Assembly (NCBI RefSeq): GCF_020342435.1
Contig: NZ_CP080504.1
Span: forward strand, 821,081 to 885,080
From: Candidatus Vallotiella sp. (ex Adelges kitamiensis)
GTDB taxonomy: Bacteria; Pseudomonadota; Gammaproteobacteria; Burkholderiales; Burkholderiaceae
DNA length: 64,000 nucleotides
Direction of reading: 5' to 3'
Positions 1 to 9,787 of this stretch are shown here, in pieces. The position numbers were made by a program, and so were the translations under genes. Each line of letters opens with the position of its first letter. Positions within the stretch are counted from its first letter, which is position 1. The notes beneath the pieces were generated by a model, which worked only from the letters and a program-made list of their open reading frames with translations, searched no databases and had not been told where the DNA came from.

Positions 1-1033
1 TATGGAACTTTCTAGGTAGACTTACTTTTTGGGTAACAGCGGCACGTATTTCTTTAGCTTTATGTGCAAGTGTTCTTCTTAACACACAATCAAAAATCTT
101 TTACTTGGTACTCTACCTTTCTAATAGACGGCTTATACACTTAGTGAGCGATGTATGTACCACAAGAATTGATCTAGAGAAATTTCTTAATCCCATTATA
201 TTTATGGTTAGTTATTTTGCCTGATAGCTGTGATCTTAGAAACATTGTGCTGTTAATATATGCTTGCCTATTCTATCAGGTAATTCGTGTTCACTTATAT
301 ATGGTTATACATGAGTACACACTCATGCGCACCCTAAGCCGATCGCTATGCTGCAATGTGGCCGTTATTTTCTCGTATCTATCTGATGTTTTATAATTCT
401 TTGAATACACGATCGCAAAGCGATGCGTCTAATACGTATAGTGATTACACTATAGAATGCAACTTATTAGCAGTCTAGCTACAAACACTACCCTGCCCTA
501 CTATTCTCCAGCGGTTTGTAATTTAAATAAAAAGTTGCTTTTTTAATTTATGCGTAACAATGTTTCCAGCACGGGCTGTTATATCTAGTCTGTATGGTAC
601 TAATTGCATAATCTGTACTCTATAAAACTTATTACTAATAATAATTAGTATTGCTTTGAGTAAAGTAAGATTTCTTAGCTTAAGAATAATAGATACTAGC
701 TAATGTATATATTATACATATGTATACATACGAACTTCTTCTAAGAAAAGTGTTACAATCTGCGCGAGCTGTAGTTTTGCGTATTGCATGCGCTAGGTTA
801 TATCTATCCTTAGCGTAACTTTAAAAACTAAACCTAGTAATGCATGCGTATGCATGTATTACTTAATGCTTAAGGCATTGAAAAATGCTGGAGTATATCA
901 GCACTTTCAATAAAGAAAACTTGCTACGGGGTATAGATATTAGCCTTAGTTATAATAAGTACTCGAGGAATGCGTAAGTCAGACGTATTTAGTATACGCA
1001 TTCCATGCCGAAAAACACAATTCACTCGTATTA
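1..1033. other. gene-free AT-rich stretch
   Basis: No reading frame of convincing length or family resemblance was found on either strand. The DNA is rich in TA-type words, with short incidental palindromes such as the one around 841-857. It looks like degraded DNA upstream of the O-antigen ligase gene. A promoter for that gene should lie near its right end, but I see no convincing -35/-10 pair. Confidence 0.6.
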
Positions 1034-2299
1034 ATGAACCCAAACAGATTTATCATATGGGTTAATACAATTGCGATTATTCTTTCCGCGACCCTGATAC
1101 TATCAATACAAGGCGGAACAGGTTACTGCTTCTTTGCTATTCTTGCAATAGCGCTAACCCATCTAGTCATAGCAGAAAATCGCCGATATGCGCTAACAAT
1201 GCTACAGACATATCGATTTTATGCTGTCGGTATGTCTGCCTTACCAGTAGTTATTACGCTCCAGATACTCCTGCTGCATGAGGGCCGACTTGCTGCTCTC
1301 GATCCGATGCTACGTCTTGTGTTCGTCATCCCCAGCTTTCTATTCCTTACATCCTTGCCGGCGCACTTTCTACGCCGTATTGAATGGGGTTTCGTAGCTG
1401 GTGCGCTGCTCACTGGCGTGTGGGTACTATACATGTTAGTTAATCCCGGCGCATGGCAGCAACCTGGGCGCCTTAGTAATACGTTTACAAACCCAATTCC
1501 ATTTGGTGATACAGCCCTTCTCCTGGGATTCCTAGCATTTGCGTCGATTGACCGGGGTAATTCTGTAGACGGCCTAGAACTAAGTCTGAAGATACTAGCT
1601 CTTTTAGCGGGATGCTTAGCATCGTATTTCTCTGGCTCGCGGGGCGGATGGATCGCGCTGCCGTGGCTAATCTGGGCAACTGTAAGTGGCCGGCGCTGGA
1701 TGTTATCCATACGCTCGCGCATTGTTATTGGAGCTGTTTTGGCTAGCTGCCTTATAGCAACTAGCATGACCCCGTTAATCCGTGAACGATTCAAAGAAAT
1801 TGGTACTGATCTATATAAATTTAAGCAAGGTCAAGTGATGACCTCGACGGGGCAACGTCTCGCACTATGGCGGGCTTCACTGCAGATTTTTGTTGAACAC
1901 CCGATACTTGGAGTCGGAAAAGGCCACCTGAAACCCGCATTGATTATACTAGCTAATCACGGTAAAGCTTCACGTATTATTGCCAATGAACATGCGCATA
2001 ATGAGCTTTTATCAATGTTGGCAGAAACTGGAATATTTGGCACAATATCATTATTGTTACTCTACGTCGGAACATTCCTATCGTTTTGGCGTGAGCGTAA
2101 ACATAACAACACGACAATTTCTACAGCTGCTTATCTTGGTCTAGTTTTAGTTGGTGGAACAGTCATTTTTGGACTGACAATTGATGTACTGCCGATCGTG
2201 ATGAATGCAACATTCTTTGCTCTTATATCAGCTGTTTTACTCGCGACTATCGCTAGCCAAAAAAGAGAATTAGCATCGCTAAATGACGACACTAGATAG
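1034..2299 (+). CDS. waaL: O-antigen ligase family membrane protein (WaaL-like)
   Basis: This is a 421-residue polytopic membrane protein with about ten to twelve hydrophobic segments. The large loop and following region, roughly residues 292-340, carry the Wzy_C/O-antigen ligase signature: HPILGVGKGHLKPA, then NEHAHNELLSMLAETGIFG with the conserved His and Glu. Family members join undecaprenyl-linked O-polysaccharide to lipid A-core in the periplasm, or polymerise O-units. It sits beside the rhamnose and wbi genes but is transcribed on the opposite strand, which suits a ligase rather than a cluster polymerase. The ATG lacks a clear Shine-Dalgarno, so the start is provisional. Ligase versus polymerase cannot be settled from sequence alone. 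Confidence 0.82.
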   Translation: MNPNRFIIWVNTIAIILSATLILSIQGGTGYCFFAILAIALTHLVIAENRRYALTMLQTYRFYAVGMSALPVVITLQILLLHEGRLAALDPMLRLVFVIPSFLFLTSLPAHFLRRIEWGFVAGALLTGVWVLYMLVNPGAWQQPGRLSNTFTNPIPFGDTALLLGFLAFASIDRGNSVDGLELSLKILALLAGCLASYFSGSRGGWIALPWLIWATVSGRRWMLSIRSRIVIGAVLASCLIATSMTPLIRERFKEIGTDLYKFKQGQVMTSTGQRLALWRASLQIFVEHPILGVGKGHLKPALIILANHGKASRIIANEHAHNELLSMLAETGIFGTISLLLLYVGTFLSFWRERKHNNTTISTAAYLGLVLVGGTVIFGLTIDVLPIVMNATFFALISAVLLATIASQKRELASLNDDTR

Positions 2300-2816
2300 T
2301 TTGCTGAATCAGCTAGAATATAAATTAACTAGTATCACATTTAAAATGTAGTGTAATTTATAAACATTATTAACTTAGCCTTAAGGGTTCCTAACATCTA
2401 TATTACTTATAAAATGAACACAGCTTTTATCAGCACATAGGAGCGCTTCAATTTATACAAAAGTGTATCACGCATATAAGCGAAAAGAGATATTACCACC
2501 TAATCTAAATCTAGATAGCATAATTAAGCGCATCAACCTTGCCATTGCTCGAGGTAAACCTTAATCCTTACAGTCTGTTATCGGTCGATTATATTTGTAT
2601 ACTTCAGCGCTAAAGTCTCTAAATAATACCTAAAAAAGCAAACACACGAAAAAGTTTCGATTAAAAGTAAAATAGATATAAAACATAACTACTTTAGCTA
2701 CAAGATATTTATTATTCTATGTTCGGCTAAAATAGAAAAAGAAGGCTACTATATTAATAGCACTTTATTTTATTGCTACAGCAATATAAAGTCGCTTCTA
2801 CTGGATGCATTTAATA
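2300..2816. other. spacer between convergent waaL and wbiI
   Basis: This is AT-rich DNA without a supportable gene. A 7-bp stem with a 2-nt loop lies near 2773-2788, just past the wbiI stop, but no U-run follows it, so I do not call a terminator. Confidence 0.5.
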
Positions 2817-4709
2817 TCACGTTATGATAGAGCCCTCCCCACTAGGGGGAGTAATAAAGTAATTAACTGCGGAGTTTGGCGTTGAGCAATATTCGGGTAT
2901 CCAGTATCGCAAATCCCAACGTACCTCGTCATCAGACGGCACGCGATGTTGTGTCAACCACGGGAGTAGTGTATCTAGAAAATTTGCGGGTACTTCGCGC
3001 GCCTTAGCAATTCGCAGCTTCGGGTGAGGTGTGCGGGCTGTTGTTTCTTCATCAGCAAGAAGTTCCTCATAAAGTTTTTCACCGGGTCTCAAACCTGTGA
3101 AAACAATTTTAATCTGCTCCTCACTAAAGCCATACAGCCGAATTAGATCGCGTGCCAAATCGACAATTCGTACTGGTTGGCCCATATCGAGTAAGAAAAT
3201 CTCCCCACCTTGTCCCATGCTGGAAGCCTGAAGCACAAGCTGAGATGCCTCGGGAATAGTCATGAAAAAGCGTGTCACTTTAGGATGTGTTACTGTTACT
3301 GGGCCACCGCTTGTAATCTGATCCTGGAATTTGGGAATAACGCTACCAGTGCTGCCGAGAACATTGCCAAAACGCACTGTTTCAAGCTTCGTTAGCTTAG
3401 TTTCTTGTTGCATTGCCTGGCAAACCATCTCTGCCATTCTCTTACTTGCTCCCATTACACTCGTGGGATTAACCGCTTTGTCGGTTGAGATTAGTACGAA
3501 ACGGTGCGCTCCATGCTGAATAGCCGCGCGTGCAACGCGGTATGTTCCTAACACATTATTTCGTACAGCTTGCCATACGTTCAGCTCTTCCATTAGTGGA
3601 ACATGTTTATATGCGGCTGCATGGAACACAATCTGAGGCATATAAAGAGACATCACTTGTTCAATAAATAAAGAATCTTTTGCATCACCTACTACCGCTA
3701 TGAATGACACCCCAGGATATTGCTCGCATAACTCCTCATTAAGTCTGTAGATTGCATATTCTGATATATCTACAGCTACTAATTTCATGGGTTTAAACCG
3801 AAGAATTTGGCGGCAAAGTTCTGAACCTATTGAGCCGCCAGCGCCGCTTACCATTACGACACGTCCTTTTAGAAGAGGCTCTACGTTCAGTGAATCAATC
3901 AATATCGGCTCCCGTCCAAGCAAGTCTTCGAGATCGATTTGACGAACTCTAGACAACGATGCTTGACCCTGAGTCAATGTAGTGAGCCGAGGTAGCACTA
4001 GCGTACGAACCCCGGCGCGCACACAGATTGTGGCAATGCGCCGATGGGCTTCTACAGATGCAGATGGAATCGCAATAATGACGTGTTCAACTTTAAAGTT
4101 ATGAGAAAATTTTTGTAGTTCACTAATTGAACCGAGTACCTGATAACCATACAATTCTCGGCCGTGCTTAATTGGATCATCGTCTAGCAAACCTACAAGA
4201 CGCCACTCTCCAGAATGCTTTAACTCACGTACAATGCTGGCACCGGCATTACCTGCACCTAACACGAAAATAGGTTTACCTAGTCCTACTAGCCCGCCAT
4301 ATAGGAAAAACTCTTTTGACGCGCGATAGATGGCCCGGGCGCCACCCATGCTAAGAAAAAGCGGCATTGGAGAAATCACTAATACTAAATGTGGAATAAT
4401 CGATAGTGGTTGAATAATTATAGAGCTGATCATAACCAGAAGAGATCCAGCTAAGATTGCTTTAGCAATACGTACCAAATCTGGCAAGCTAGCAAAAACC
4501 CACATACCACGATATAAACCAAGCAGGCAAAACATGCTGGCGTAGAACGGTAGAACCCAGACTAAAGCGCGCAGCCCACCAGCCACAACTTCTAGAGGCA
4601 CCGCCCCATTAAACCGAATAATATATGCGCAAGTCCAAGCAAGCACTACCGAGCATAAATCAAATGCAAAAACGGTAAACGAAAGACATCGAGCTTTAAG
4701 GTTAAGCAT
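2817..4709 (-). CDS. wbiI: membrane-bound nucleotide-sugar 4,6-dehydratase (WbpM/WbiI/CapD family)
   Basis: The protein has 630 residues. Four or five N-terminal membrane helices (about 1-130) are followed by a CoA-binding-like Rossmann domain (GAGNAGAS at about 151-158) and a second, catalytic SDR domain (GAGGSIGS at about 289-296, then HAAAYKHVPLME). The usual SDR Tyr-x3-Lys is Met419-x3-Lys423, as is typical of the WbpM group. By family, it removes water from UDP-GlcNAc at C4/C6 to give the 4-keto-6-deoxy intermediate for QuiNAc/FucNAc-type sugars at the inner membrane. It is the last gene of the minus-strand block, 6 bp after wbiH, and with wbiG and wbiH matches the right end of Burkholderia O-antigen clusters. 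Length is normal and the frame intact. Confidence 0.92.
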   Translation of the reverse strand: MLNLKARCLSFTVFAFDLCSVVLAWTCAYIIRFNGAVPLEVVAGGLRALVWVLPFYASMFCLLGLYRGMWVFASLPDLVRIAKAILAGSLLVMISSIIIQPLSIIPHLVLVISPMPLFLSMGGARAIYRASKEFFLYGGLVGLGKPIFVLGAGNAGASIVRELKHSGEWRLVGLLDDDPIKHGRELYGYQVLGSISELQKFSHNFKVEHVIIAIPSASVEAHRRIATICVRAGVRTLVLPRLTTLTQGQASLSRVRQIDLEDLLGREPILIDSLNVEPLLKGRVVMVSGAGGSIGSELCRQILRFKPMKLVAVDISEYAIYRLNEELCEQYPGVSFIAVVGDAKDSLFIEQVMSLYMPQIVFHAAAYKHVPLMEELNVWQAVRNNVLGTYRVARAAIQHGAHRFVLISTDKAVNPTSVMGASKRMAEMVCQAMQQETKLTKLETVRFGNVLGSTGSVIPKFQDQITSGGPVTVTHPKVTRFFMTIPEASQLVLQASSMGQGGEIFLLDMGQPVRIVDLARDLIRLYGFSEEQIKIVFTGLRPGEKLYEELLADEETTARTPHPKLRIAKAREVPANFLDTLLPWLTQHRVPSDDEVRWDLRYWIPEYCSTPNSAVNYFITPPSGEGSIIT

Positions 4710-4715
4710 CAGCGT

Positions 4716-5735
4716 CTATATTCGGTGGCTAAATTTAGACATATGGCAGTGCCAGCGCCTATCAATTTCAACCCCGATCACAATAATCACCAATATCCAA
4801 CCCATCACAATAATCCACTGATAAATAGGGTCAAAGCGCAAAGCAATTACTGAGAATATTATGCCAACCGCTATCACGCAATACCAAATTAATACTGTAA
4901 TAGTATGCCCCAGTCCGGAACGCACCATCCGTTGATAGTAGTGCTCTCGGTGTGGAATCCAGAATAACTCTCTACGCATAACACGTTTTATTAAAGTAAC
5001 AGAAGCATCTCCTATAAATGGTAAAAATGTAAGCATTGGGAACCAGGCGGGCCACACTCCCCCTTTATAGCCCCAGTAGCCAAATGCCCCCGCAAGAAAA
5101 CCTAATGGAATAGATCCGGAATCTCCCAGGAAAACCTTAGCTGGATGAAAATTGAAAAGTAGAAATCCCGCTGCCGCCCCCGTAACAGCACTGCAAGCCA
5201 TCGAAAGCTGAACGTCAGATTGTTTACTAATAAGAGCTCCAACGGTATAACCTCCAAAACCTAACAATGTCATACCCCCCGCTAATCCGTCGGCTCCATC
5301 CATAAAATTATATAAATTAACTGTCCAGGCTAAGAAGAATACGATAATTATCAGTATTAATCCTGGCATAGGCACGCGATAAGTAATTACTAGCATAGAA
5401 ACGGCAACCAGATGTGCTGCGAAACGTACGCGAGCAGACAATCCACGACAGTCATCAATTTGAGACAAAGCCGAAAGCAGTAAAGCGGCGAGCGCTATTA
5501 GCCACAATATGGGCGCGACTAGCCAAATAAGGACTGCTACCACTGGAACAACACCTAATCCACCGATTCGTGGTGTTGGTTTAAAGTGCAATGTTCGCTC
5601 GTTTGGTAGATCAGTAGCCAGATACCATGCTAATCCGGTCTTGAGAAGAAAAGACAGAAGTGTAACTACGCCGGCAAATGCTATTGCCGCAAGAAACAGA
5701 CATACGACCGCATAATGCAGAATTAGGATCGGCAT
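4716..5735 (-). CDS. wbiH: undecaprenyl-phosphate sugar-1-phosphate transferase (GT4, WbpL/WecA family)
   Basis: This 339-residue multi-spanning protein has the WecA/MraY-superfamily motifs NLYNFMDGADGLAGG (Asp residues for Mg2+ and catalysis) and FLGDSGSIPLG, plus a later HREHYYQRM loop. The family primes O-antigen synthesis by moving a sugar-1-phosphate, here probably a 6-deoxy-N-acetylhexosamine, from UDP-sugar to undecaprenyl phosphate on the cytoplasmic face. The gene overlaps the wbiG stop by about 13 bp and is 6 bp from wbiI, so the three are surely co-transcribed. The sugar donor is inferred from the flanking WbpM- and WbpV-like genes, not read from this sequence. Confidence 0.92.
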   Translation of the reverse strand: MPILILHYAVVCLFLAAIAFAGVVTLLSFLLKTGLAWYLATDLPNERTLHFKPTPRIGGLGVVPVVAVLIWLVAPILWLIALAALLLSALSQIDDCRGLSARVRFAAHLVAVSMLVITYRVPMPGLILIIIVFFLAWTVNLYNFMDGADGLAGGMTLLGFGGYTVGALISKQSDVQLSMACSAVTGAAAGFLLFNFHPAKVFLGDSGSIPLGFLAGAFGYWGYKGGVWPAWFPMLTFLPFIGDASVTLIKRVMRRELFWIPHREHYYQRMVRSGLGHTITVLIWYCVIAVGIIFSVIALRFDPIYQWIIVMGWILVIIVIGVEIDRRWHCHMSKFSHRI

Positions 5736-6706
5736 AGTTCATTATTTTTTCTGTGCGCTGTGCAATACCATAAGATAGTTTGTAGTAACCCTTCTTCAAC
5801 TGAGTGCGGAGGATTCCAACCAAGCTTGCCCATAAGATGCGATGTATCAAGCTGTAGGCTATTGACCAGACGGTCAATTGCTGCAGATCGTCCCACTAAC
5901 CAGCCAGTGGCTTTTAATACTGGCACTGGTACAGAAATAAGTCGCATAGTCACGTTTAATTGCCGCGATAGTATTTGGATCAACTCTCTGAGTGTAAGAT
6001 CCTGACCATCGCTTACATGAAACGTCTGACCAGACGCAAGCGGATGAATTGCACAGCACATGAGTGCATGCGCGAGATTATCCACGAATACCATACTGCG
6101 ACGGGTATTAATTGCACCTAGTGGTAATGGAATACTCCGAGCAACAGCATGTATTAATTTTAAGAAGTTGGCACGCACTTCTGGTCCATAAACCAATGGC
6201 GATCTTACGATCACAATCTCCATTCCAGTATCGTGGCCAAATTGGAGGAGAGCGCGCTCAGCCTCAAGCTTAGATAAACCATAAGGATCACTCGGCAACG
6301 GCGAATCTGTTTCCTTCAATGGTTTACCACGGTCAGTTTCTGCCACTGCTTTTATACTACTAACGAAAACAAAGCGACGCCCACCAGTATCATAGGCAAT
6401 CTTAGCGATGCGCAACGTACCATCAACATTAGTTTTTCGATAGACTGACAATGGATCGGTGATTTTATCTCGCATCACATGAACACGGGCTGCTAAATGA
6501 ATCACGCAGTCGCCATATATATTACGGGGCCACGCACGATCAAGACCGACAAAATCCGCGCTAACTTTCACCCATTTGTGAATTCCCTTGCAGGGGAGCT
6601 GTCTTCGGCGCGTTAGACCGATAACAAATCCACCGTGTGAGACCAGCATATGGCATAGTCTTTGACCAATAAAACCTTTCGCACCAGTGACAATAAAACG
6701 GGTCAT
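5723..6706 (-). CDS. wbiG: NAD-dependent nucleotide-sugar epimerase/reductase (WbiG/WbpV-like SDR)
   Basis: This extended SDR of about 327 residues has an N-terminal GAKGFIG nucleotide-binding loop, then VSSIKAVAE and the catalytic YGLSK (Tyr-x3-Lys). The family includes WbpV, which reduces the 4-keto intermediate made by WbpM to UDP-QuiNAc; Burkholderia clusters carry it as wbiG. I place the start at the ATG at 6706, because it gives a 4-base ATGA overlap with the upstream glycosyltransferase stop and has a GGAAG a few bases before it. An upstream GTG at 6712 is the alternative. Whether it is a reductase or a 4-epimerase is not decided. Confidence 0.85.
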   Translation of the reverse strand: MTRFIVTGAKGFIGQRLCHMLVSHGGFVIGLTRRRQLPCKGIHKWVKVSADFVGLDRAWPRNIYGDCVIHLAARVHVMRDKITDPLSVYRKTNVDGTLRIAKIAYDTGGRRFVFVSSIKAVAETDRGKPLKETDSPLPSDPYGLSKLEAERALLQFGHDTGMEIVIVRSPLVYGPEVRANFLKLIHAVARSIPLPLGAINTRRSMVFVDNLAHALMCCAIHPLASGQTFHVSDGQDLTLRELIQILSRQLNVTMRLISVPVPVLKATGWLVGRSAAIDRLVNSLQLDTSHLMGKLGWNPPHSVEEGLLQTILWYCTAHRKNNELCRS

Positions 6707-7536
6707 AACCACTTCCAGCCAAATCGATTAAAGAATTTAAAGGCCGATAAAGCAAACATTCTAATATGTTTAAAACCCTTGCGTGTTGCTCTTCCACCGT
6801 AGTGCACTATTCGAACTGATGGCACGTAAGCTATACGCGTAACAGCATGAGTGCGCAAACTCAGATCATAATCTTCAAAATATAAGAAATATCTCGAGTC
6901 AAAACCGTGGAGTTTTTTAAAAACATCCGTACGAAATAGCATAAAACAACCGCTAACTATCAGGGGGTCCCAGACAATGTTATATCCGCCGAGAGCATCG
7001 TGCATTTCATAACGCGCAAGCCTCGAATAGAAGTGCTTCTTAAGCGGCTCTGGAATAAAACCACGAAGAAGAAGATCTGCGACAGTAGGGTACTGTCGAC
7101 AAAGGTGCTGTAAGTTTCCTTCGTCATCAAGGATAAGTGGCGTGACAAGACCTATATCTACATGATTATTGAAAAAATGGATTGCTCTCCACAGCGCATT
7201 CTTGTCGATCCTAACATCAGGATTCAATACTAAATGATATTGTGATTGAACCCCAGCAATTGCAAGGTTATGGCCCTGTCCGTAACCCACATTACCATGT
7301 CCAGATAAGACTATAATCTCAACATCTGAATTTGCAAGAGCCTCACAATAATCACGCTTGCTTAAATCTGAGCCATTATCAACAAGTCTCAAGATTGAAC
7401 AGAGCTGATTACCCGTTTCAGAAATTAATGCTTTTAAGAACTTAAGAGCAACACCTAAACTTCTTAAAGTCTCATAAAGCCTCTGCTTTTGTGGCCAATA
7501 AATAACAATCGAAATCGAGATAAGCATTAATTTCAA
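6703..7536 (-). CDS. family 2 glycosyltransferase, probably rhamnosyltransferase-like
   Basis: This 277-residue GT-A protein begins with a beta-strand (SISIVIYWP), then VDNGSD, GHGNVGYGQGHNLAI, LNPDVR (the DxD-like metal/nucleotide site) and FEDYDLSLR near the C-terminus. These are the family 2 landmarks of rhamnosyltransferase-type enzymes such as WbiF/WbbL. With dTDP-rhamnose genes next door, transfer of L-rhamnose onto the lipid-linked O-unit is likely, but the acceptor is unknown. It heads the four-gene wbi block and overlaps wbiG by ATGA. Upstream lies about 760 bp of empty DNA, so its promoter must be in degraded sequence. It is the only cluster glycosyltransferase left here. Confidence 0.85.
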   Translation of the reverse strand: MKLMLISISIVIYWPQKQRLYETLRSLGVALKFLKALISETGNQLCSILRLVDNGSDLSKRDYCEALANSDVEIIVLSGHGNVGYGQGHNLAIAGVQSQYHLVLNPDVRIDKNALWRAIHFFNNHVDIGLVTPLILDDEGNLQHLCRQYPTVADLLLRGFIPEPLKKHFYSRLARYEMHDALGGYNIVWDPLIVSGCFMLFRTDVFKKLHGFDSRYFLYFEDYDLSLRTHAVTRIAYVPSVRIVHYGGRATRKGFKHIRMFALSAFKFFNRFGWKWL

Positions 7537-8294
7537 TAATATATAGATTATTCTGCTCGTCGTAGATCCTCTTGACGGGTTTAATACTGTTGAGTATGCC
7601 AGAATATCTTATTAAGCATACCTTATAGATTATCTAGATAGAAATTGCTATTTGACATGACAGCTAGACATAAACGTCTTTCCTCCTTGAAAGAAAAAAA
7701 GCAATAGATATATAATTTTCTCATTTTGGCACTTCTTCTCCATGAAGAAGTTAAGAGTGAACGTACTCTTAAATACAAGAGTTATAGCTGATAGTACTTG
7801 GCGATCATCCTGGTTTAACTTAACCCGATGACAATTCATCTGAACTATTTAGTGCCAGTCTATAACTTCTGAAGCTACTAATAATCCAGGCATGCAATCA
7901 GTTAGAGCTAGTTGACAGATATAGACTAACCATATCTGTATAACCAACTTTAAGAACCACTAGAAATATAATATAAGAGATTAGAGAAAAGACAGTTAAA
8001 GAACTATATGCCTTTAAAACATTTACTACAGCTATGTTCGACTTTGCACCATACTGTCATCTACATTATGTAGTTTCATAGAAACGACTGCCGACTAACA
8101 TAATAATGAAAGAACGATGATATTAAAAAATAGCTTCACAGTGTACCGTATGTTTATGCACTATTATCGAACTTTTATTGCATAATGCGGTACTTTCACA
8201 GTCTACATACCACACCCCGCCCTTAAAGGGCCTTTGTAAATTTATCTTTTTAATAAATCTAAGAGAATTGCTACGCTCCTATGAAGGAACTTTG
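7537..8294. other. scar between rmlD and the wbi block
   Basis: There is no intact gene. In Burkholderia O-antigen clusters this position, between rmlD and wbiF/G, normally carries the ABC exporter genes wzm and wzt and several wbi transferases. Here about 760 bp of AT-rich DNA remain, and I could not read any fragment of those proteins. A GC-rich inverted word occurs near 8220-8232. This is inferred to be the footprint of a large deletion followed by decay. Confidence 0.55.
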
Positions 8295-9239
8295 TTAGGG
8301 GTTATTGTAGTAACTTATTTTGTACTTTCTACAAAATCGAAGAAACACCTTTAAAGCTTGATCCCATCTCGGTGGTCGCAAGCAAAAAACGCGCTCCAAT
8401 TTATCATTAGACAAACAAGAATTGGTAGGGCGCTCTACCTGTGCAGGAAATTCTGATGTAAGCGTTGGTATGATAGTAGGTACACTCCCTATAGCTATCA
8501 TATCAAAAATAGCTTTGGCAAAACCATACCATGAAGTCGATCCAGCTGCAGTCAAATGATAGATCCCTGAATTCTCTTGCCACCATTGTCGTATATCACG
8601 TGCATGCAGCGCTTGAACTACAATATGTGTAGTCATCGTCGCAACAGTATTACTCCACGTTGGCGAGCCAATCTGATCAGATACAACTTTAATTGTATCT
8701 TGTTCTTTTCCAAGACGAAGTATTTTCAATAAAAAATTTTTTCCACGCATTCCGTAGACCCAGCTCGTGCGTAGGATTATATGATGCCCGCCAGCGCTTG
8801 AAATCACCTGTTCCCCAGCTAGCTTACTTACTCCATAGAAATTTATCGGATCAGCTTTATCTTCCTCGGTGTATGGCAGGTCTTTTTTTCCATTGAAAAC
8901 ATAGTCTGTAGAATAGTGAATTATCGAAGCTCTTACCCGCTTTGCTTCGTCAACTAACACACTGAGAGCTTGCGCATTGATCTGCATTGCTAAGTCGGGA
9001 TTGTTTTCCGCTGCATTGACGTCCGTGTAGGCGGCCGCGTTTATAATTATCACTGGTTTAATGGTGCGTATGACAGCACATATTTGATCTGGTTGGCATA
9101 AATCAAAAGCAGCCCTGTCAAGGGCAATAACTTTTCCTATATTCTGCATAGTGCGGACTAATTCAAAGCCAATCTGCCCCATCGCACCTGTTACCAAAAT
9201 CGCCGATCTGTCATGCTGTTTTTGCTTACCGACTATCAT
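8295..9239 (-). CDS. rmlD: dTDP-4-dehydrorhamnose reductase
   Basis: The protein of 314 residues has the RmlD nucleotide-binding loop GAMGQIG near the N-terminus, INAAAYTDVNAAE, the STDYVFNG motif and the catalytic YGVSKLAGE (Tyr-x3-Lys), followed by RTSWVYG. It reduces dTDP-4-keto-L-rhamnose to dTDP-L-rhamnose with NAD(P)H, the last of the four Rml steps in the cytosol. Its start overlaps the rmlC stop by 4 bases (ATGA), showing translational coupling. The C-terminal tail (KISYYNNP) is slightly longer than in most homologues. The frame is intact. Confidence 0.96.
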   Translation of the reverse strand: MIVGKQKQHDRSAILVTGAMGQIGFELVRTMQNIGKVIALDRAAFDLCQPDQICAVIRTIKPVIIINAAAYTDVNAAENNPDLAMQINAQALSVLVDEAKRVRASIIHYSTDYVFNGKKDLPYTEEDKADPINFYGVSKLAGEQVISSAGGHHIILRTSWVYGMRGKNFLLKILRLGKEQDTIKVVSDQIGSPTWSNTVATMTTHIVVQALHARDIRQWWQENSGIYHLTAAGSTSWYGFAKAIFDMIAIGSVPTIIPTLTSEFPAQVERPTNSCLSNDKLERVFCLRPPRWDQALKVFLRFCRKYKISYYNNP

Positions 9240-9787
9240 ACATATAAATCTGCTTTGCTTAATCGCTGACCATCTGCATCTTTTTGGGAAACAATAGGCC
9301 TACCTTGTAGGGGCCATTTAATCCACAGTTCAGGGTCGTTCCACAAAATGCTGCGCTCAAAATTAGGATACCGGTAATCGGTAGTCTTATATAAACATTC
9401 GGCTCTGTCTGACAGCGTTAAAAAACCATGAGCAAACCCAGGAGGAACCCATAGTTGTCGCCGATTAACGGCGGACAAGTATACCCCAACCCATTGGCCA
9501 AATGTAGGAGAGCTTTGCCGAATATCTACCGCGACGTCAAAGACTTCTCCATACACAACACGTACAAGTTTTCCCTGCATATGCTTAATCTGGTAATGCA
9601 GTCCGCGTAAAACATCTTTTACTGAATGAGAGTGATTATCCTGTACGAAAACTACGTTAGCATCAACTAGCCGTTCAAAATCACGCGTATTGAAACTCTC
9701 AAATAAAAAACCACGCTCGTCATTAAAAACTTGCATGTCAATAAGTTTGACATCGGGTAGTGAAGTAGGACTTACTTGGATTGCCAT
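9236..9787 (-). CDS. rmlC: dTDP-4-dehydrorhamnose 3,5-epimerase
   Basis: This is a 183-residue single-domain cupin. RmlC signatures are present in order: [31 protein letters not shown] with the catalytic-region His, [19 protein letters not shown], and [11 protein letters not shown]. It double-epimerises dTDP-6-deoxy-D-xylo-4-hexulose at C3 and C5. The gene overlaps rmlA by 16 bp upstream and rmlD by 4 bp downstream, inside the tightly packed rmlBACD operon. The length is typical of the family. Confidence 0.96.
   Translation of the reverse strand: MAIQVSPTSLPDVKLIDMQVFNDERGFLFESFNTRDFERLVDANVVFVQDNHSHSVKDVLRGLHYQIKHMQGKLVRVVYGEVFDVAVDIRQSSPTFGQWVGVYLSAVNRRQLWVPPGFAHGFLTLSDRAECLYKTTDYRYPNFERSILWNDPELWIKWPLQGRPIVSQKDADGQRLSKADLYV

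Noticed and set aside
8218-8236. GCCCTTAAAGGGC palindrome beyond rmlD
   Set aside because: Almost no loop and no T-run, so not a usable terminator.
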